Source: BD2-11 sp965221785 (lineage in GTDB: Bacteria; Gemmatimonadota; Gemmatimonadetes; Longimicrobiales; Gaopeijiaceae). From it: a DNA stretch of 64,000 nucleotides. Shown one piece after another: positions 35,236 to 43,563 of the stretch. Position 1 is the stretch's first letter, and the number at the start of each line of letters is the position of its first letter. The notes beneath the pieces were generated by a model. It did no database searches. It had not been told where the DNA came from and saw nothing but the letters and a program-made list of their open reading frames with translations. The stretch is from NCBI GenBank assembly GCA_965221785.1, contig CBDCSR010000001.1, forward strand, positions 1-64,000. The letters run 5' to 3'. The position numbers and the translations under genes are program-made.

Positions 35236-35571
35236 CTTCGCTTGCTCCCGTAGGTGTCGCCGCTTTGCCGCAACTTCGCCACCCGCTCAAGGTGAGAGAT
35301 TCCTCCGCGCCCCGAAAGACTGACACAGCCGTCCTCTAGAATACCGGAACTTCATCGCGTCGCTTCCAGTGCTGCCGAGCCCGGGCGCAATGCATGATCT
35401 CGCTCTCGCTCTCGCCCGAATCGGCGCAAAGGGTGGAGCGGGCCGCCGACAGCAGCTAGGCCATTGGTTAGCTTGGTAGCGACAGGGGCAGCCGATTGCT
35501 TGCCTCGCCAAGGCGCACTCGATTCCGTCCGTCGATCCACTCACGACCGCAACCCCTTAGCTCGATGAGCA
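35236..35571. other. Divergent intergenic region
   Basis: About 335 bp between the hypothetical gene on the minus strand and the repeat lipoprotein on the plus strand. Promoters for both should lie here. I could not assign -35/-10 boxes with confidence. Confidence 0.4.
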
Positions 35572-37215
35572 ATGAAGAGGATTCTGCGGGTGATGCCAAT
35601 GGTTGCGCTACTCTTCGTGGACGCCTGCGGCGTGGTCACTCCGACGCCAGTAGGCTCGATCGCGGGGCAAGTCGTCATCGAGGGTGAGGGGATTGGTGGT
35701 GTGACCGTGGACTTGAGCAACGGCGCACGGACCGCCACGACACCGACCGGCATGTACCGCTTCGATCACGTTGAGGGAGGCTCCTACACCGTCACCATCA
35801 GCGGATATCCCCTGGATGCGATCTTTGGTGCCACATCGACTGCAGCGGAGATCGCCGTGGATGGCCAGACCGTCGTTGTCGACTTCCGTGGAGAGTACCT
35901 CCGCACCGCGAGTCTGACGGGGCGCGTGGCTGTTGAGGGTCATAGCCTGACTGGGGTTACGGTGCGTCTCGCGGGCATGTCCGAGAGCCTTACGTCAACC
36001 AATGATGCAGGCCAGTTCGAGTTCCGATCTCTGCGCGCCGGAACCTATTCGGTGGAGATCTCCGACTTCGGAGAAGCGGAGTTCGCCAGGACTTCGCAGT
36101 CCGTCTCTGTGGCAGTCGGTGAAGCAAGGGTTCTCAGCTTCGACGGCACCTACATTCGCCGATCGAGCGTATCGACCGTTGTCAGCGTCGAGGGCGAGGG
36201 TTTGCAGGGGATCGCGCTACGTCTGACAGGTCAGGACGCAGTCTCCAGCGGAGTTACCGACGCGACTGGGCGATACACGTTCTCGGAGCTTCGGTCAGGA
36301 ACATACACTCTCGGAATCTCAGGCTTTGATGCTGACCAGGTAGAGTTCCCCGACACCATCAGGACAGTGACGGTTGGGCTGAACGAGGCCAAGAAGACCG
36401 TATTCGATGGGCGGCACGTGCGCACGGCTGGCATCGAAGGTCGAGTGACCGTTGAGGGCATCGGCCTTGCAGGGGTGACCGTCAGCCTAACGGGGCAGAG
36501 GGAAGCGCTCACTTCGGTAACGGACGTGAACGGCGGGTACGTTTTCGCCAACCTGCGAGCCGGCAGCTACGCTGTCGAGATTGACGACCACCCGGAGGAC
36601 GTGGAATTCGAGAACGTGAGCAACACGGTCGAGGTTGACGTGGGCGAGGTCGGCACGGCGGACTTCACCGGCAACTTCATCCGCACCTCGGCGATCGAGG
36701 GCCGGGTGATGATCGAGGGCGAGGGGCTCCAGGGAGTGACGGTCGCCGTCTCCGGCGGTCCGGCCAACGAGAGCCGCATCGTGATGAGCGGTGCCGACGG
36801 CGCGTACGCGGTCACCGAACTGCGCGCCGGCGACTACACGGTCTTGATCACGGACTTCGACACCAGACGCTACGAGTTCTGGCTCACCTCCCAGGACGTG
36901 AGCGTGGCGCTCGACGAGACCGCCACCGTGTCATTCACCGGCGTCCTGCTCCGCACCTCCGGCATCAGCGGCCGGGTGAGCGTCGAGGGCATGGGCCTCG
37001 GCGACATCGAGGTCACGCTTTCGGGCGCCGACGACCGCACCACGATGACGGACGCGGCTGGCCAGTATTCCTTCTGGGGTCTGGCGGCCGGGGACTACAC
37101 GGCCTCGATCGCGGTCGAGAGCGACGCCTACATGTTCGATTCGATGAGTTCGGACGTGACGCTCGGCGACGGCGAGTCGGCGATCGTGAACTTCGAGGGA
37201 AAGCACGTCCGTTAG
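35572..37215 (+). CDS. Lipoprotein made of six carboxypeptidase-regulatory-like repeats
   Basis: 547 residues. The signal VMPMVALLFVDACG gives a lipobox Cys near residue 19. Six beta-sandwich repeats of about 85-90 residues follow, each opening like GIEGRVTVEGIGLAGVTVSL and containing a YxFxxLRAGxYxVxI block. This matches CarboxypepD_reg or SdrD-B-like domains, which act as structural or adhesive modules. No enzyme domain follows; the protein ends shortly after repeat six. The first 1 kb appears lower in GC than the last 0.5 kb, so the gene may be a mosaic of paralogues. An extracellular stalk or adhesin is the likely role. Confidence 0.82.
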   Translation: MKRILRVMPMVALLFVDACGVVTPTPVGSIAGQVVIEGEGIGGVTVDLSNGARTATTPTGMYRFDHVEGGSYTVTISGYPLDAIFGATSTAAEIAVDGQTVVVDFRGEYLRTASLTGRVAVEGHSLTGVTVRLAGMSESLTSTNDAGQFEFRSLRAGTYSVEISDFGEAEFARTSQSVSVAVGEARVLSFDGTYIRRSSVSTVVSVEGEGLQGIALRLTGQDAVSSGVTDATGRYTFSELRSGTYTLGISGFDADQVEFPDTIRTVTVGLNEAKKTVFDGRHVRTAGIEGRVTVEGIGLAGVTVSLTGQREALTSVTDVNGGYVFANLRAGSYAVEIDDHPEDVEFENVSNTVEVDVGEVGTADFTGNFIRTSAIEGRVMIEGEGLQGVTVAVSGGPANESRIVMSGADGAYAVTELRAGDYTVLITDFDTRRYEFWLTSQDVSVALDETATVSFTGVLLRTSGISGRVSVEGMGLGDIEVTLSGADDRTTMTDAAGQYSFWGLAAGDYTASIAVESDAYMFDSMSSDVTLGDGESAIVNFEGKHVR

Positions 37216-37356
37216 GTCTGCGTCCGTTTTGTTGGCACGCGTGGCACATCGCCCCCAAGCCTACTTGCTTTGACAACTCCTCTAGCAGGTCACCACCACC
37301 CGCAAAACAGCACCTGTTACACCCGTCGAAAGCGGACTCACAAGGAGGAGAGGACG

Positions 37357-37893
37357 ATGCTGGACATCGGACCGAACACCGCTGCCGTGCTTGGCGCGCT
37401 CTTGACGGGCGGCTTTGCGTTGGCAGGCGTAGTCATCCTGACGCGATCCAACAGGAAACAAGCGCAATCCCAACGCACATGGAACGCGAGGAAGCTGGGC
37501 TACACTTCCGTCCTTGCGAAGTTGAAGGAAGCTTCGGAAGCAGCAGACATTGTGGATCATGGGTACAACAGCGGTGAAGGGGGCTTCGGTCCTCACGATT
37601 ACTTCGGTTCTTCGGCGCGGGCGCAACAAGAGGAAGCAGCCGGGAAGGCATGGGTGGGTTGTCAGCTGGAATTCAGCGTCAATCATCTCATTGTGTCCGA
37701 CGAGTTCTTGGCCCACTTCGAACGCTTGCTAGAACGTCTCCCAACTGACTACGAGGGTCTCAGCCCGCCGGAAGAAGCAGGCCGGAGGGCGGCATGCCTG
37801 CGGGAGGCCTACGGCGAACTCCTGCCGCTCGCAAGACGCGAGATGTTCTCCGTAGAAGCTGGCTCGGTAGTACCGTCCACGGGCTGGAGGTGA
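37357..37893 (+). CDS. Hypothetical single-pass membrane protein
   Basis: 178 residues. The ATG at 37357 follows a strong AAGGAGG ribosome site, so it is preferred over an upstream TTG at 37270. A single transmembrane segment near residues 8-28 (TAAVLGALLTGGFALAGVVI) is followed by a basic, helical cytoplasmic part (RSNRKQAQSQRTWNARKLGY). It has no recognised domain. Proteins of this layout are common as small effectors or unknowns in accessory regions. Confidence 0.72.
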   Translation: MLDIGPNTAAVLGALLTGGFALAGVVILTRSNRKQAQSQRTWNARKLGYTSVLAKLKEASEAADIVDHGYNSGEGGFGPHDYFGSSARAQQEEAAGKAWVGCQLEFSVNHLIVSDEFLAHFERLLERLPTDYEGLSPPEEAGRRAACLREAYGELLPLARREMFSVEAGSVVPSTGWR

Positions 37894-38528
37894 CCGGCCG
37901 TGGCGTCCGAATACTCGGCGGCCGTCATCTGCGGGTCTCGGGCCACCTTCCCGCCAAGGATTGAGGGTCCCGGAGCGCGACTCGAAGTCGAACGCAGGAG
38001 CCGCGCGATCTGCGTGCGCGTCACGGCCCGCAGAAGCTGCGTGACATCGCCGAGCGGGCCGCAGGAGGCACCGTGTCGCTGCCCGGGAGCGGGTCGAACT
38101 CCACCGGATCCGGCATTGAAAACGGTGCTCCTGCGGTTTACGCTAGCCCCGTCAGAATTGCGGAGAGCCAATTCCTGCAAACAGAATTGCGTAAGCTGCT
38201 GTCTGGATTACACTTATGCAATTGGACCAGTCCGAATTGCCCGCCGACAGGATTGCAACGACAGATACCTGAAGGGCGTCCTCCGGACCAGCCCTCGAAA
38301 CGAAATTGCACAAGTGCATGTGTTGCAACAATTTATGCAATTGGCGCAGCCTTATTGCTGGACTTATCTTCCATTTGCAGGGCATCTGCCCAATGGGTGG
38401 GGGCTGCAGGATCCACCTCTAATGCCGGCACCTCCACAGAGGAGACCAGGAATGGGTGAAGCACGGCAGGAAAGCTGGGCGGACGTGACGCCTCGCCGCC
38501 CAGGGCAATCAGGTGGAGAGTCGCCGTC
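37894..38528. other. Gene-poor stretch with an AATTGC-rich island
   Basis: About 630 bp. From 38150 to 38345 it is much lower in GC than its surroundings and holds repeated AATTGC/GCAATT motifs (38156, 38185, 38218, 38235, 38304, 38337 and nearby). TTATGCAATTGG occurs twice, 119 bp apart, as part of a diverged duplication. Open frames cross the stretch on both strands but none is convincing. Confidence 0.5.
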
Positions 38529-38807
38529 ATGATCGACCCTAGGAGGATCAACCGGCAAAAGCTGCGGGACGTCGCCGAGATGACTCGGGCCGGGGAAAGG
38601 GTCGGTATGACGGTAAGGCAGCTTCTTGCTCTGTTCGGCGCCAAGAGGCGGGGACACTACGTCGAGTGGGGCATCGAGAAAGAACTCCGGGCATTGGGCT
38701 TGGGCACCGAGCCGAGCTTCAAGAAGCCAAAGGAGTACGACACGATGGTGTGGTTTGTGATGCGACCGACGAACGCGCAGATCCAAGCTGCCCTCGACGA
38801 GTCGTGA
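38529..38807 (+). CDS. Small hypothetical protein, possibly winged-helix
   Basis: 92 residues. The segment MTVRQLLALFGAKRRGHYVEW followed by GIEKELRALGLGTEPSF resembles a small N-terminal domain of some CBS-domain and restriction-associated proteins that looks like a winged helix. The resemblance is from memory and weak. The C-terminal part is short and acidic. No partner gene is obvious. It could bind DNA. Confidence 0.6.
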   Translation: MIDPRRINRQKLRDVAEMTRAGERVGMTVRQLLALFGAKRRGHYVEWGIEKELRALGLGTEPSFKKPKEYDTMVWFVMRPTNAQIQAALDES

Positions 38808-39027
38808 TGGGCGGAGCGGTGGAGGGGTCCACCAGTCTTGCGGTCTCTACGCGCGCTCCGGCATCGGATCCCGCGAGGCACAGGTTCCACGGTCCTGTAC
38901 CAGACACCGCCCGCAGATGACGGTGTGGGGAACGCGAACGACACGGGCGAGTAGCGTACGGCGCAAGCTCGCTAGATTAAGTTTGGCACTCGCCAATGGA
39001 ATACCACGCGACATCTCAGGGGAGTGA
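38808..39027. other. Short intergenic spacer
   Basis: About 220 bp; nothing recognised beyond a GGGGAG sequence just upstream of the next start. Confidence 0.4.
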
Positions 39028-39723
39028 ATGGCACTGCACCGATCTTCTTTCCCCGTGCAGGAGGAGAGGAACAACGCCGCAGAACGATGCCTGCAACGCG
39101 CGGTGGGGGCTGTCTTGGCTATCGTTTTCGCGGTCTCACCCTTGGTTGCCCAAGCGCCGCCGCCGGTGCCACCGTGCGATCCGGGAGATCCCTTAGGAAA
39201 CGACGCGGCGGGATATCCGGTCCGGCCCAGGGGGTCCGGTGCGGAGTGTAGGGCGTTCCGGGCTGCGGCAGAGACACGCCCCGATTCGGCGGCCGTGGTT
39301 CTACTCGAGATGGCGGCTGCGTGGCAACGGTACGCGGCCGACCGACTGGACCGGCTAGCGACCGATCTCCCGGCGGTGATGCGACGGGAGATTCCACCGT
39401 TCCCGCTGGCGTTCGTGGACGCGGCTTATGCGGTAGAGGTGGCGGCACGGGCGGCATGGCTGGCCGTTTTCTACCTTGGGGCGGCCGGCCCATGCGTCCG
39501 TCCGTTTACCCAGGCCGACCTGCTAAGTAGCGCGGTGATTGGGCAACTTGAGTGGGAGTACGGCACCTATAATCCAGATGGCACGGCCCGGAACCGAGCT
39601 CTTCTTCTCCGCTACCGTACGGACCGGCTGGAACGGTTCGCCCGGGCGATTCGCGGTGCTTGTCGTGCGTGGAACGGGCGGACCTCTCGGTCGCGCAGAG
39701 CGGGGGCACATCCACGTTGCTGA
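39028..39723 (+). CDS. Hypothetical exported protein
   Basis: 231 residues. An unusually long n-region precedes a hydrophobic core, AVGAVLAIVFAVSPLVAQA, with a plausible AQA cleavage site near residue 43. The mature part has helical stretches (FRAAAETRPDSAAVVLLEMA and YAVEVAARAAWLAVFYLGAA) and ends in an Arg-rich tail. GGGGAG lies a few bases before the ATG. No family recognised; exported by prediction only. Confidence 0.5.
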   Translation: MALHRSSFPVQEERNNAAERCLQRAVGAVLAIVFAVSPLVAQAPPPVPPCDPGDPLGNDAAGYPVRPRGSGAECRAFRAAAETRPDSAAVVLLEMAAAWQRYAADRLDRLATDLPAVMRREIPPFPLAFVDAAYAVEVAARAAWLAVFYLGAAGPCVRPFTQADLLSSAVIGQLEWEYGTYNPDGTARNRALLLRYRTDRLERFARAIRGACRAWNGRTSRSRRAGAHPRC

Positions 39724-39989
39724 GCCCTCGGGACGGCAGTCCGCGGTGGGACCGACCCCAACACACGACATCTCCATGGATGCGGGCCCCGGAAAGCCAA
39801 GATCGAGCTTTCGCCCCGCAGCCGTTCGGACGGGGGCGACATGCGATGCCGATACGTGAGCGCCTGTCGGCTCATGTGGGCAAGTTGAATCTGGCGAGCG
39901 TCGGCTCATGCGCTTGGCGATGCTTGGATTCCCGCCATTTGGTTCGGGATTCCTCGCCGATCTTGTTCGCCGGAACTCGATTTGCTCTT
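39724..39989. other. Intergenic stretch before stem-loop copy 3
   Basis: About 265 bp with no convincing gene or regulatory site. Confidence 0.4.
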
Positions 39990-40046
39990 GCGGCAAGAAG
40001 GGCAGATCGTGCAGTCCCTATTGAACTTATGTAGCTTCTTGCCGTG
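39990..40046 (+). repeat. Integrase-associated stem-loop repeat, copy 3
   Basis: Core copy at 40002-40017 (exact GCAGATCGTGCAGTCC). A perfect 10-bp stem, CGGCAAGAAG at 39991-40000, pairs with CTTCTTGCCG at 40035-40044. It ends about 65 bp before uvrA and marks the right edge of the accessory region. Confidence 0.65.
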
Positions 40047-40064
40047 TTTTGCGTGACCCCGAAC

Positions 40065-40109
40065 CTGCCATTTTGGCAGACGCCCCCCAACCCGTAGTAT
40101 CTTTTCCCC
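40065..40109 (+). promoter_or_regulatory. uvrA promoter with an operator-like palindrome, probably leaderless
   Basis: TTGGCA (40073-40078) and TAGTAT (40095-40100) are spaced by 16 bp. TAGTAT lies 9 bp before the uvrA ATG, which predicts a leaderless mRNA, and no ribosome site is present. A perfect inverted repeat CTGCCA-TTT-TGGCAG (40065-40079) covers the -35 box and could bind a repressor, possibly an SOS regulator (inference). Confidence 0.55.
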
Positions 40110-42953
40110 ATGGACCATCCGATTCGCCTGAGGGGCGCGAGGCAGCACAACCTGGCGAACCTGGATCTGGACATCCCGCGACGGGCCTTCACGGTGATCA
40201 CCGGGCCGTCGGGGTCGGGGAAATCCTCCCTGGCGCTGGACACGCTCTTCGCGGAGGGCCAGCGCCGTTACGTCGAGTCGCTCTCCACCTACGCCAAGCA
40301 GTTCCTCGACCGCATGCAGAAGCCGCGGGTCGGGTCGGTGGAGGGGATCCCGCCCGCCGTGGCCATCGAGCAGAAGAACCCGACCCGGTCCAGCCGCTCG
40401 ACGGTCGGCACCGCGACCGAGGTCTACGACTACCTGCGGCTGCTGTGGGCGCGCGTCGGGCACACGCACTGCCCGCGCTGCGGCCGCCGGATCCGGCGGG
40501 ACACGGTGTCGGGGGCGGTGGACGGCGTGCTCTCGCTGCCGGCCGGGGAGCGGATCATGGTCGCGTTTCCGCTCCAGGCGAGCGGGCGCGCCACCCACGC
40601 CCAGGTGGTCGAGACCCTGCGCGCCGCCGGATTCCTGCGGGTCATGGCGGACGGCGCCGTGATCGACCTGGCCGCGTCGGGCTCCGGCGATCCGGCGCGA
40701 TCCGGCGCCGACCTGACGGTGGCGCGGGAGGCCCTGGTCGTGGTCGACCGGCTGGCCGTCAGCCCCGGTGTCCGCGACCGCCTGGTCGACTCCCTCGGGG
40801 TGGCCTTCGTCCAGGGCCTGGGCGAAGCCGTGATCGTGCGGCCGTCCGCGGCCCCCGGTGAATCCCGCCTGCGCTTCACCGAGCGCTTCCGCTGCCCGCT
40901 CCACCCGGACATCGAGTTCCCCGATCCGACCCCGAAGCTCTTCTCCTTCAACAGCCCCTACGGTTCCTGCACTACCTGCACCGGCTTCGGCGCGACTCTC
41001 GAGTACGACGAGGACCTCATCGTGCCCAACCACGGGCGCTCGCTGGCGGGTGGGGCGGTGGACCCGTGGGAGAAGCCGCGCTACGTGCGCGAGCGCGCCC
41101 GGCTGCGCGAGTTTGCCCGCAAGCGCGGGGTCAGCGAGCGCGAGCCCTGGAGCGAACTCCCCGAGTTCTTCCGCGAAGAGGTGCTGCGCGGCTCCCCCGA
41201 GTTCATCGGCATCATTCCCTTCCTGCGCTCGCGCGAGCGCCAGCGCCGCAAGCAGTTCATCCGCGTCTTTCTGCGCCGCTACCAGAGCGCCGTTCCCTGC
41301 GCGAGCTGCGGCGGGGCCCGCATCCGCGCCGAGGCCCTCAACGTGCGCGTGGGCGGCCGCACCCTCCCCGAAGTCTGCGCCTTCCCCATGGACGAGCTGC
41401 TGCCCTGGATCGACGGCCTCGAGCTCTCCGGGATGGAGGAGGACATCGCGGAGACCATCCTGCGGGAAATCCGCGACCGCCTGGGGTTCCTGGTGGATGT
41501 GGGGCTCGGATACCTGACGCTTTCGCGCCAGACGCGCACCCTCTCGGGAGGGGAGGCGCAGCGCATCAACCTGGCCAATGCGCTCGGGTCGCGGCTGGTG
41601 GACACCCTGTACGTCCTGGACGAACCCACCGTGGGGCTCCATCCGCGCGACACGGCGGCCATGCTGGCGCTGCTCCAGCGGCTCTCGCACGCGGGCAACA
41701 CGGTTGTGGTTGTGGAACACGACCCCCAGGTCATCGTCGCCGCCGACCACGTCATCGAGCTCGGCCCCGAGTCGGGCGAGAAGGGCGGGCAGGTGGTCTT
41801 CGAGGGTCCGCCCGCCGGGCTCGCGGACGCCGGCACCGCCACCGGGCGCCTCATCGCCGGCGCGGCAGATCCCTCCCTCCCCGGCGGACGCGGCCTTCCG
41901 GGCGGCCGCATCGAGTTGCGCGGAGCCCGCCTGCACAACCTGAGGGACGTGGACATCGATGTCCCGCTGCGCGCCCTCACCGTGGTGACCGGCGTGTCCG
42001 GCTCGGGGAAATCCACGCTCGTCAACGACGTGCTCTACCGCGCCCTGGAGCGCGAGATGAACGATGGCGAAACCAGCGCCCGCCTGCACATGGGGGAGCT
42101 GGTCGGGGAGTATCGCTCCATCGCCAACGCCTCCCACCTGGCCGACGTGGCGCGCATCGACCAGTCGCCCATCGGTCGCACGCCACGCTCGAACTCGGTC
42201 ACCTACATCAAGGCGTGGGACGAGGTGCGCAAGCTCTTCGCCGCCCAACCGCTCGCGCGCAAGAAGCGCTATCAGGCCCGCCACTTCTCGTTCAACGTGG
42301 CCGCCGGCCGCTGCGAGGCCTGCAAGGGCGCCGGTCAGGTCGAGATCGAGATGATCTTCATGGCGGACGTCTATGTGCCCTGCGACGTCTGCCGGGGGAC
42401 CCGCTTCAAGCGCGAGATCCTGGACGTGACCTACAAGGGGCTCAACATCGCCCAGGTGCTGGAGCTCACCGTCGATCAGGCCATCCGCTTCTTCATGAGG
42501 CAGCGGCGCCTGGGCAAGACCCTCTGGCACCTGCAGGACGTGGGGCTCGGCTACCTGCGGCTCGGCCAGCCCGCTCCCACCCTTTCCGGGGGCGAGGCCC
42601 AGCGGCTGAAGATCGCCCGCGAGCTGTCGGGTGCATCCGGGCGACGCGGCAGCAAACTCTACATCCTGGACGAGCCCACCACCGGGCTGTCCGGCAACGA
42701 AGTGGCCAGGCTCCTGCGCGTTCTGGTGCGCCTGATCGACGCCGGAAACACGGTCATTGTCATCGAACACAACCTGGATGTGATTCGCGCCGCGGACTGG
42801 ATCATCGATCTGGGGCCGGGCGCCGGAGCCCGCGGAGGACGGGTGGTCGCCATGGGCCGCCCGCACGAGGTGATGGCCGAGCGCGCCAGCGTGACCGGAG
42901 CCTGCCTCGTCCGCCTCCCGGAGCCGACCCTGCTGCGCACGAGGCTGACGTGA
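40110..42953 (+). CDS. uvrA: Excinuclease ABC subunit A
   Basis: 947 residues, the normal length. UvrA is the damage-sensing ATPase of nucleotide excision repair and hands lesions to UvrB. The first ATPase has Walker A GPSGSGKSS at about 32-40 and signature TLSGGEAQRINLA. The second has Walker A TGVSGSGKST and signature TLSGGEAQRLKIA. Zinc-binding cysteines are visible in CPRCGRRI, CTTCTGFG and the CEACKGAG/CDVCRG pair. The UvrB-interaction and insertion domains appear complete. It is the first core-chromosome gene after the island. Confidence 0.97.
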   Translation: MDHPIRLRGARQHNLANLDLDIPRRAFTVITGPSGSGKSSLALDTLFAEGQRRYVESLSTYAKQFLDRMQKPRVGSVEGIPPAVAIEQKNPTRSSRSTVGTATEVYDYLRLLWARVGHTHCPRCGRRIRRDTVSGAVDGVLSLPAGERIMVAFPLQASGRATHAQVVETLRAAGFLRVMADGAVIDLAASGSGDPARSGADLTVAREALVVVDRLAVSPGVRDRLVDSLGVAFVQGLGEAVIVRPSAAPGESRLRFTERFRCPLHPDIEFPDPTPKLFSFNSPYGSCTTCTGFGATLEYDEDLIVPNHGRSLAGGAVDPWEKPRYVRERARLREFARKRGVSEREPWSELPEFFREEVLRGSPEFIGIIPFLRSRERQRRKQFIRVFLRRYQSAVPCASCGGARIRAEALNVRVGGRTLPEVCAFPMDELLPWIDGLELSGMEEDIAETILREIRDRLGFLVDVGLGYLTLSRQTRTLSGGEAQRINLANALGSRLVDTLYVLDEPTVGLHPRDTAAMLALLQRLSHAGNTVVVVEHDPQVIVAADHVIELGPESGEKGGQVVFEGPPAGLADAGTATGRLIAGAADPSLPGGRGLPGGRIELRGARLHNLRDVDIDVPLRALTVVTGVSGSGKSTLVNDVLYRALEREMNDGETSARLHMGELVGEYRSIANASHLADVARIDQSPIGRTPRSNSVTYIKAWDEVRKLFAAQPLARKKRYQARHFSFNVAAGRCEACKGAGQVEIEMIFMADVYVPCDVCRGTRFKREILDVTYKGLNIAQVLELTVDQAIRFFMRQRRLGKTLWHLQDVGLGYLRLGQPAPTLSGGEAQRLKIARELSGASGRRGSKLYILDEPTTGLSGNEVARLLRVLVRLIDAGNTVIVIEHNLDVIRAADWIIDLGPGAGARGGRVVAMGRPHEVMAERASVTGACLVRLPEPTLLRTRLT

Positions 42954-43010
42954 ACACAAGGCGAATCGGCGCGGACGGACCCCGAAAAACGCAGGCTCGT
43001 CGAGGGGCGC

Positions 43011-43045
43011 AAACGTAGCTCTCCCCTACGTTTTCTGTTATTTTC
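43011..43045 (+). terminator. Rho-independent terminator after uvrA
   Basis: An 8-bp stem AAACGTAG (43011-43018) with CTACGTTT (43026-43033), loop CTCTCCC, followed by a T-rich tail (TCTGTTATTTT). Confidence 0.7.
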
Positions 43046-43109
43046 AACAGGTTCCGCAGGACCGCCGAATCGTCGGCCCCCAATGCGTTCATTTCACGAG
43101 GAGAAGGGG

Positions 43110-43466
43110 ATGAGGAACGTTCTCGCCATTCTCGCTCTGTCCGGAGTCCTGGCGGCGTGCGCCGGCGTGCAGTTGCCCCCCAAGGCGGGTCCGGAAGAAG
43201 TCGAAGTCATCGTTCCCGCGATGGGCCAGGCCGCCCGCGAAGGCTATCGGACGATCGGCCCGGTTACGGCCCGCGCGCCTCTGGGCACATCCAACGAGGA
43301 CATGCTGCTCATGCTCCGGACCGAAGCCGCGGCGCTCGGCGCGGATGCCATCATCTTCGAGCGCATCCAAGACACCACGCGCAGCCAGGCGACCGCCGAC
43401 ATCGGCCGCAACCAGGGACTCATCGGCCACGCGCTCGCCATCTACTATCCGGCGCCGGGCACCTGA
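43110..43466 (+). CDS. Small hypothetical lipoprotein
   Basis: 118 residues from the ATG at 43110, which follows AGGAGAAGGGG; the frame opens upstream at 43083 without need. The signal ILALSGVLAACAG has a lipobox with Cys17. The mature domain (VEVIVPAMGQAAREGYRTIG, then LMLRTEAAALGADAIIFERI) resembles small envelope lipoproteins that sort redundant heavy-metal- or stress-type folds, but no named family is certain. It is a single gene between uvrA and gyrA. Confidence 0.75.
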   Translation: MRNVLAILALSGVLAACAGVQLPPKAGPEEVEVIVPAMGQAAREGYRTIGPVTARAPLGTSNEDMLLMLRTEAAALGADAIIFERIQDTTRSQATADIGRNQGLIGHALAIYYPAPGT

Positions 43467-43563
43467 GGCTCATCAGGAGCGTTACATCCCGTCTTCGTCG
43501 CGGATGAGGACGGGGCCGGCCGGCAGCGTGCTCCCGCACGCCTAAACCCCACGAGGCATCTGC

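Noticed and set aside
38150..38345. CRISPR array
   Set aside because: Motifs are short, irregularly spaced and in both orientations; no repeat-spacer pattern.
37900..38532. 210-codon plus-strand frame over the AATTGC island
   Set aside because: Cys-rich irregular sequence crossing a low-GC repeat; no start signal or domain.
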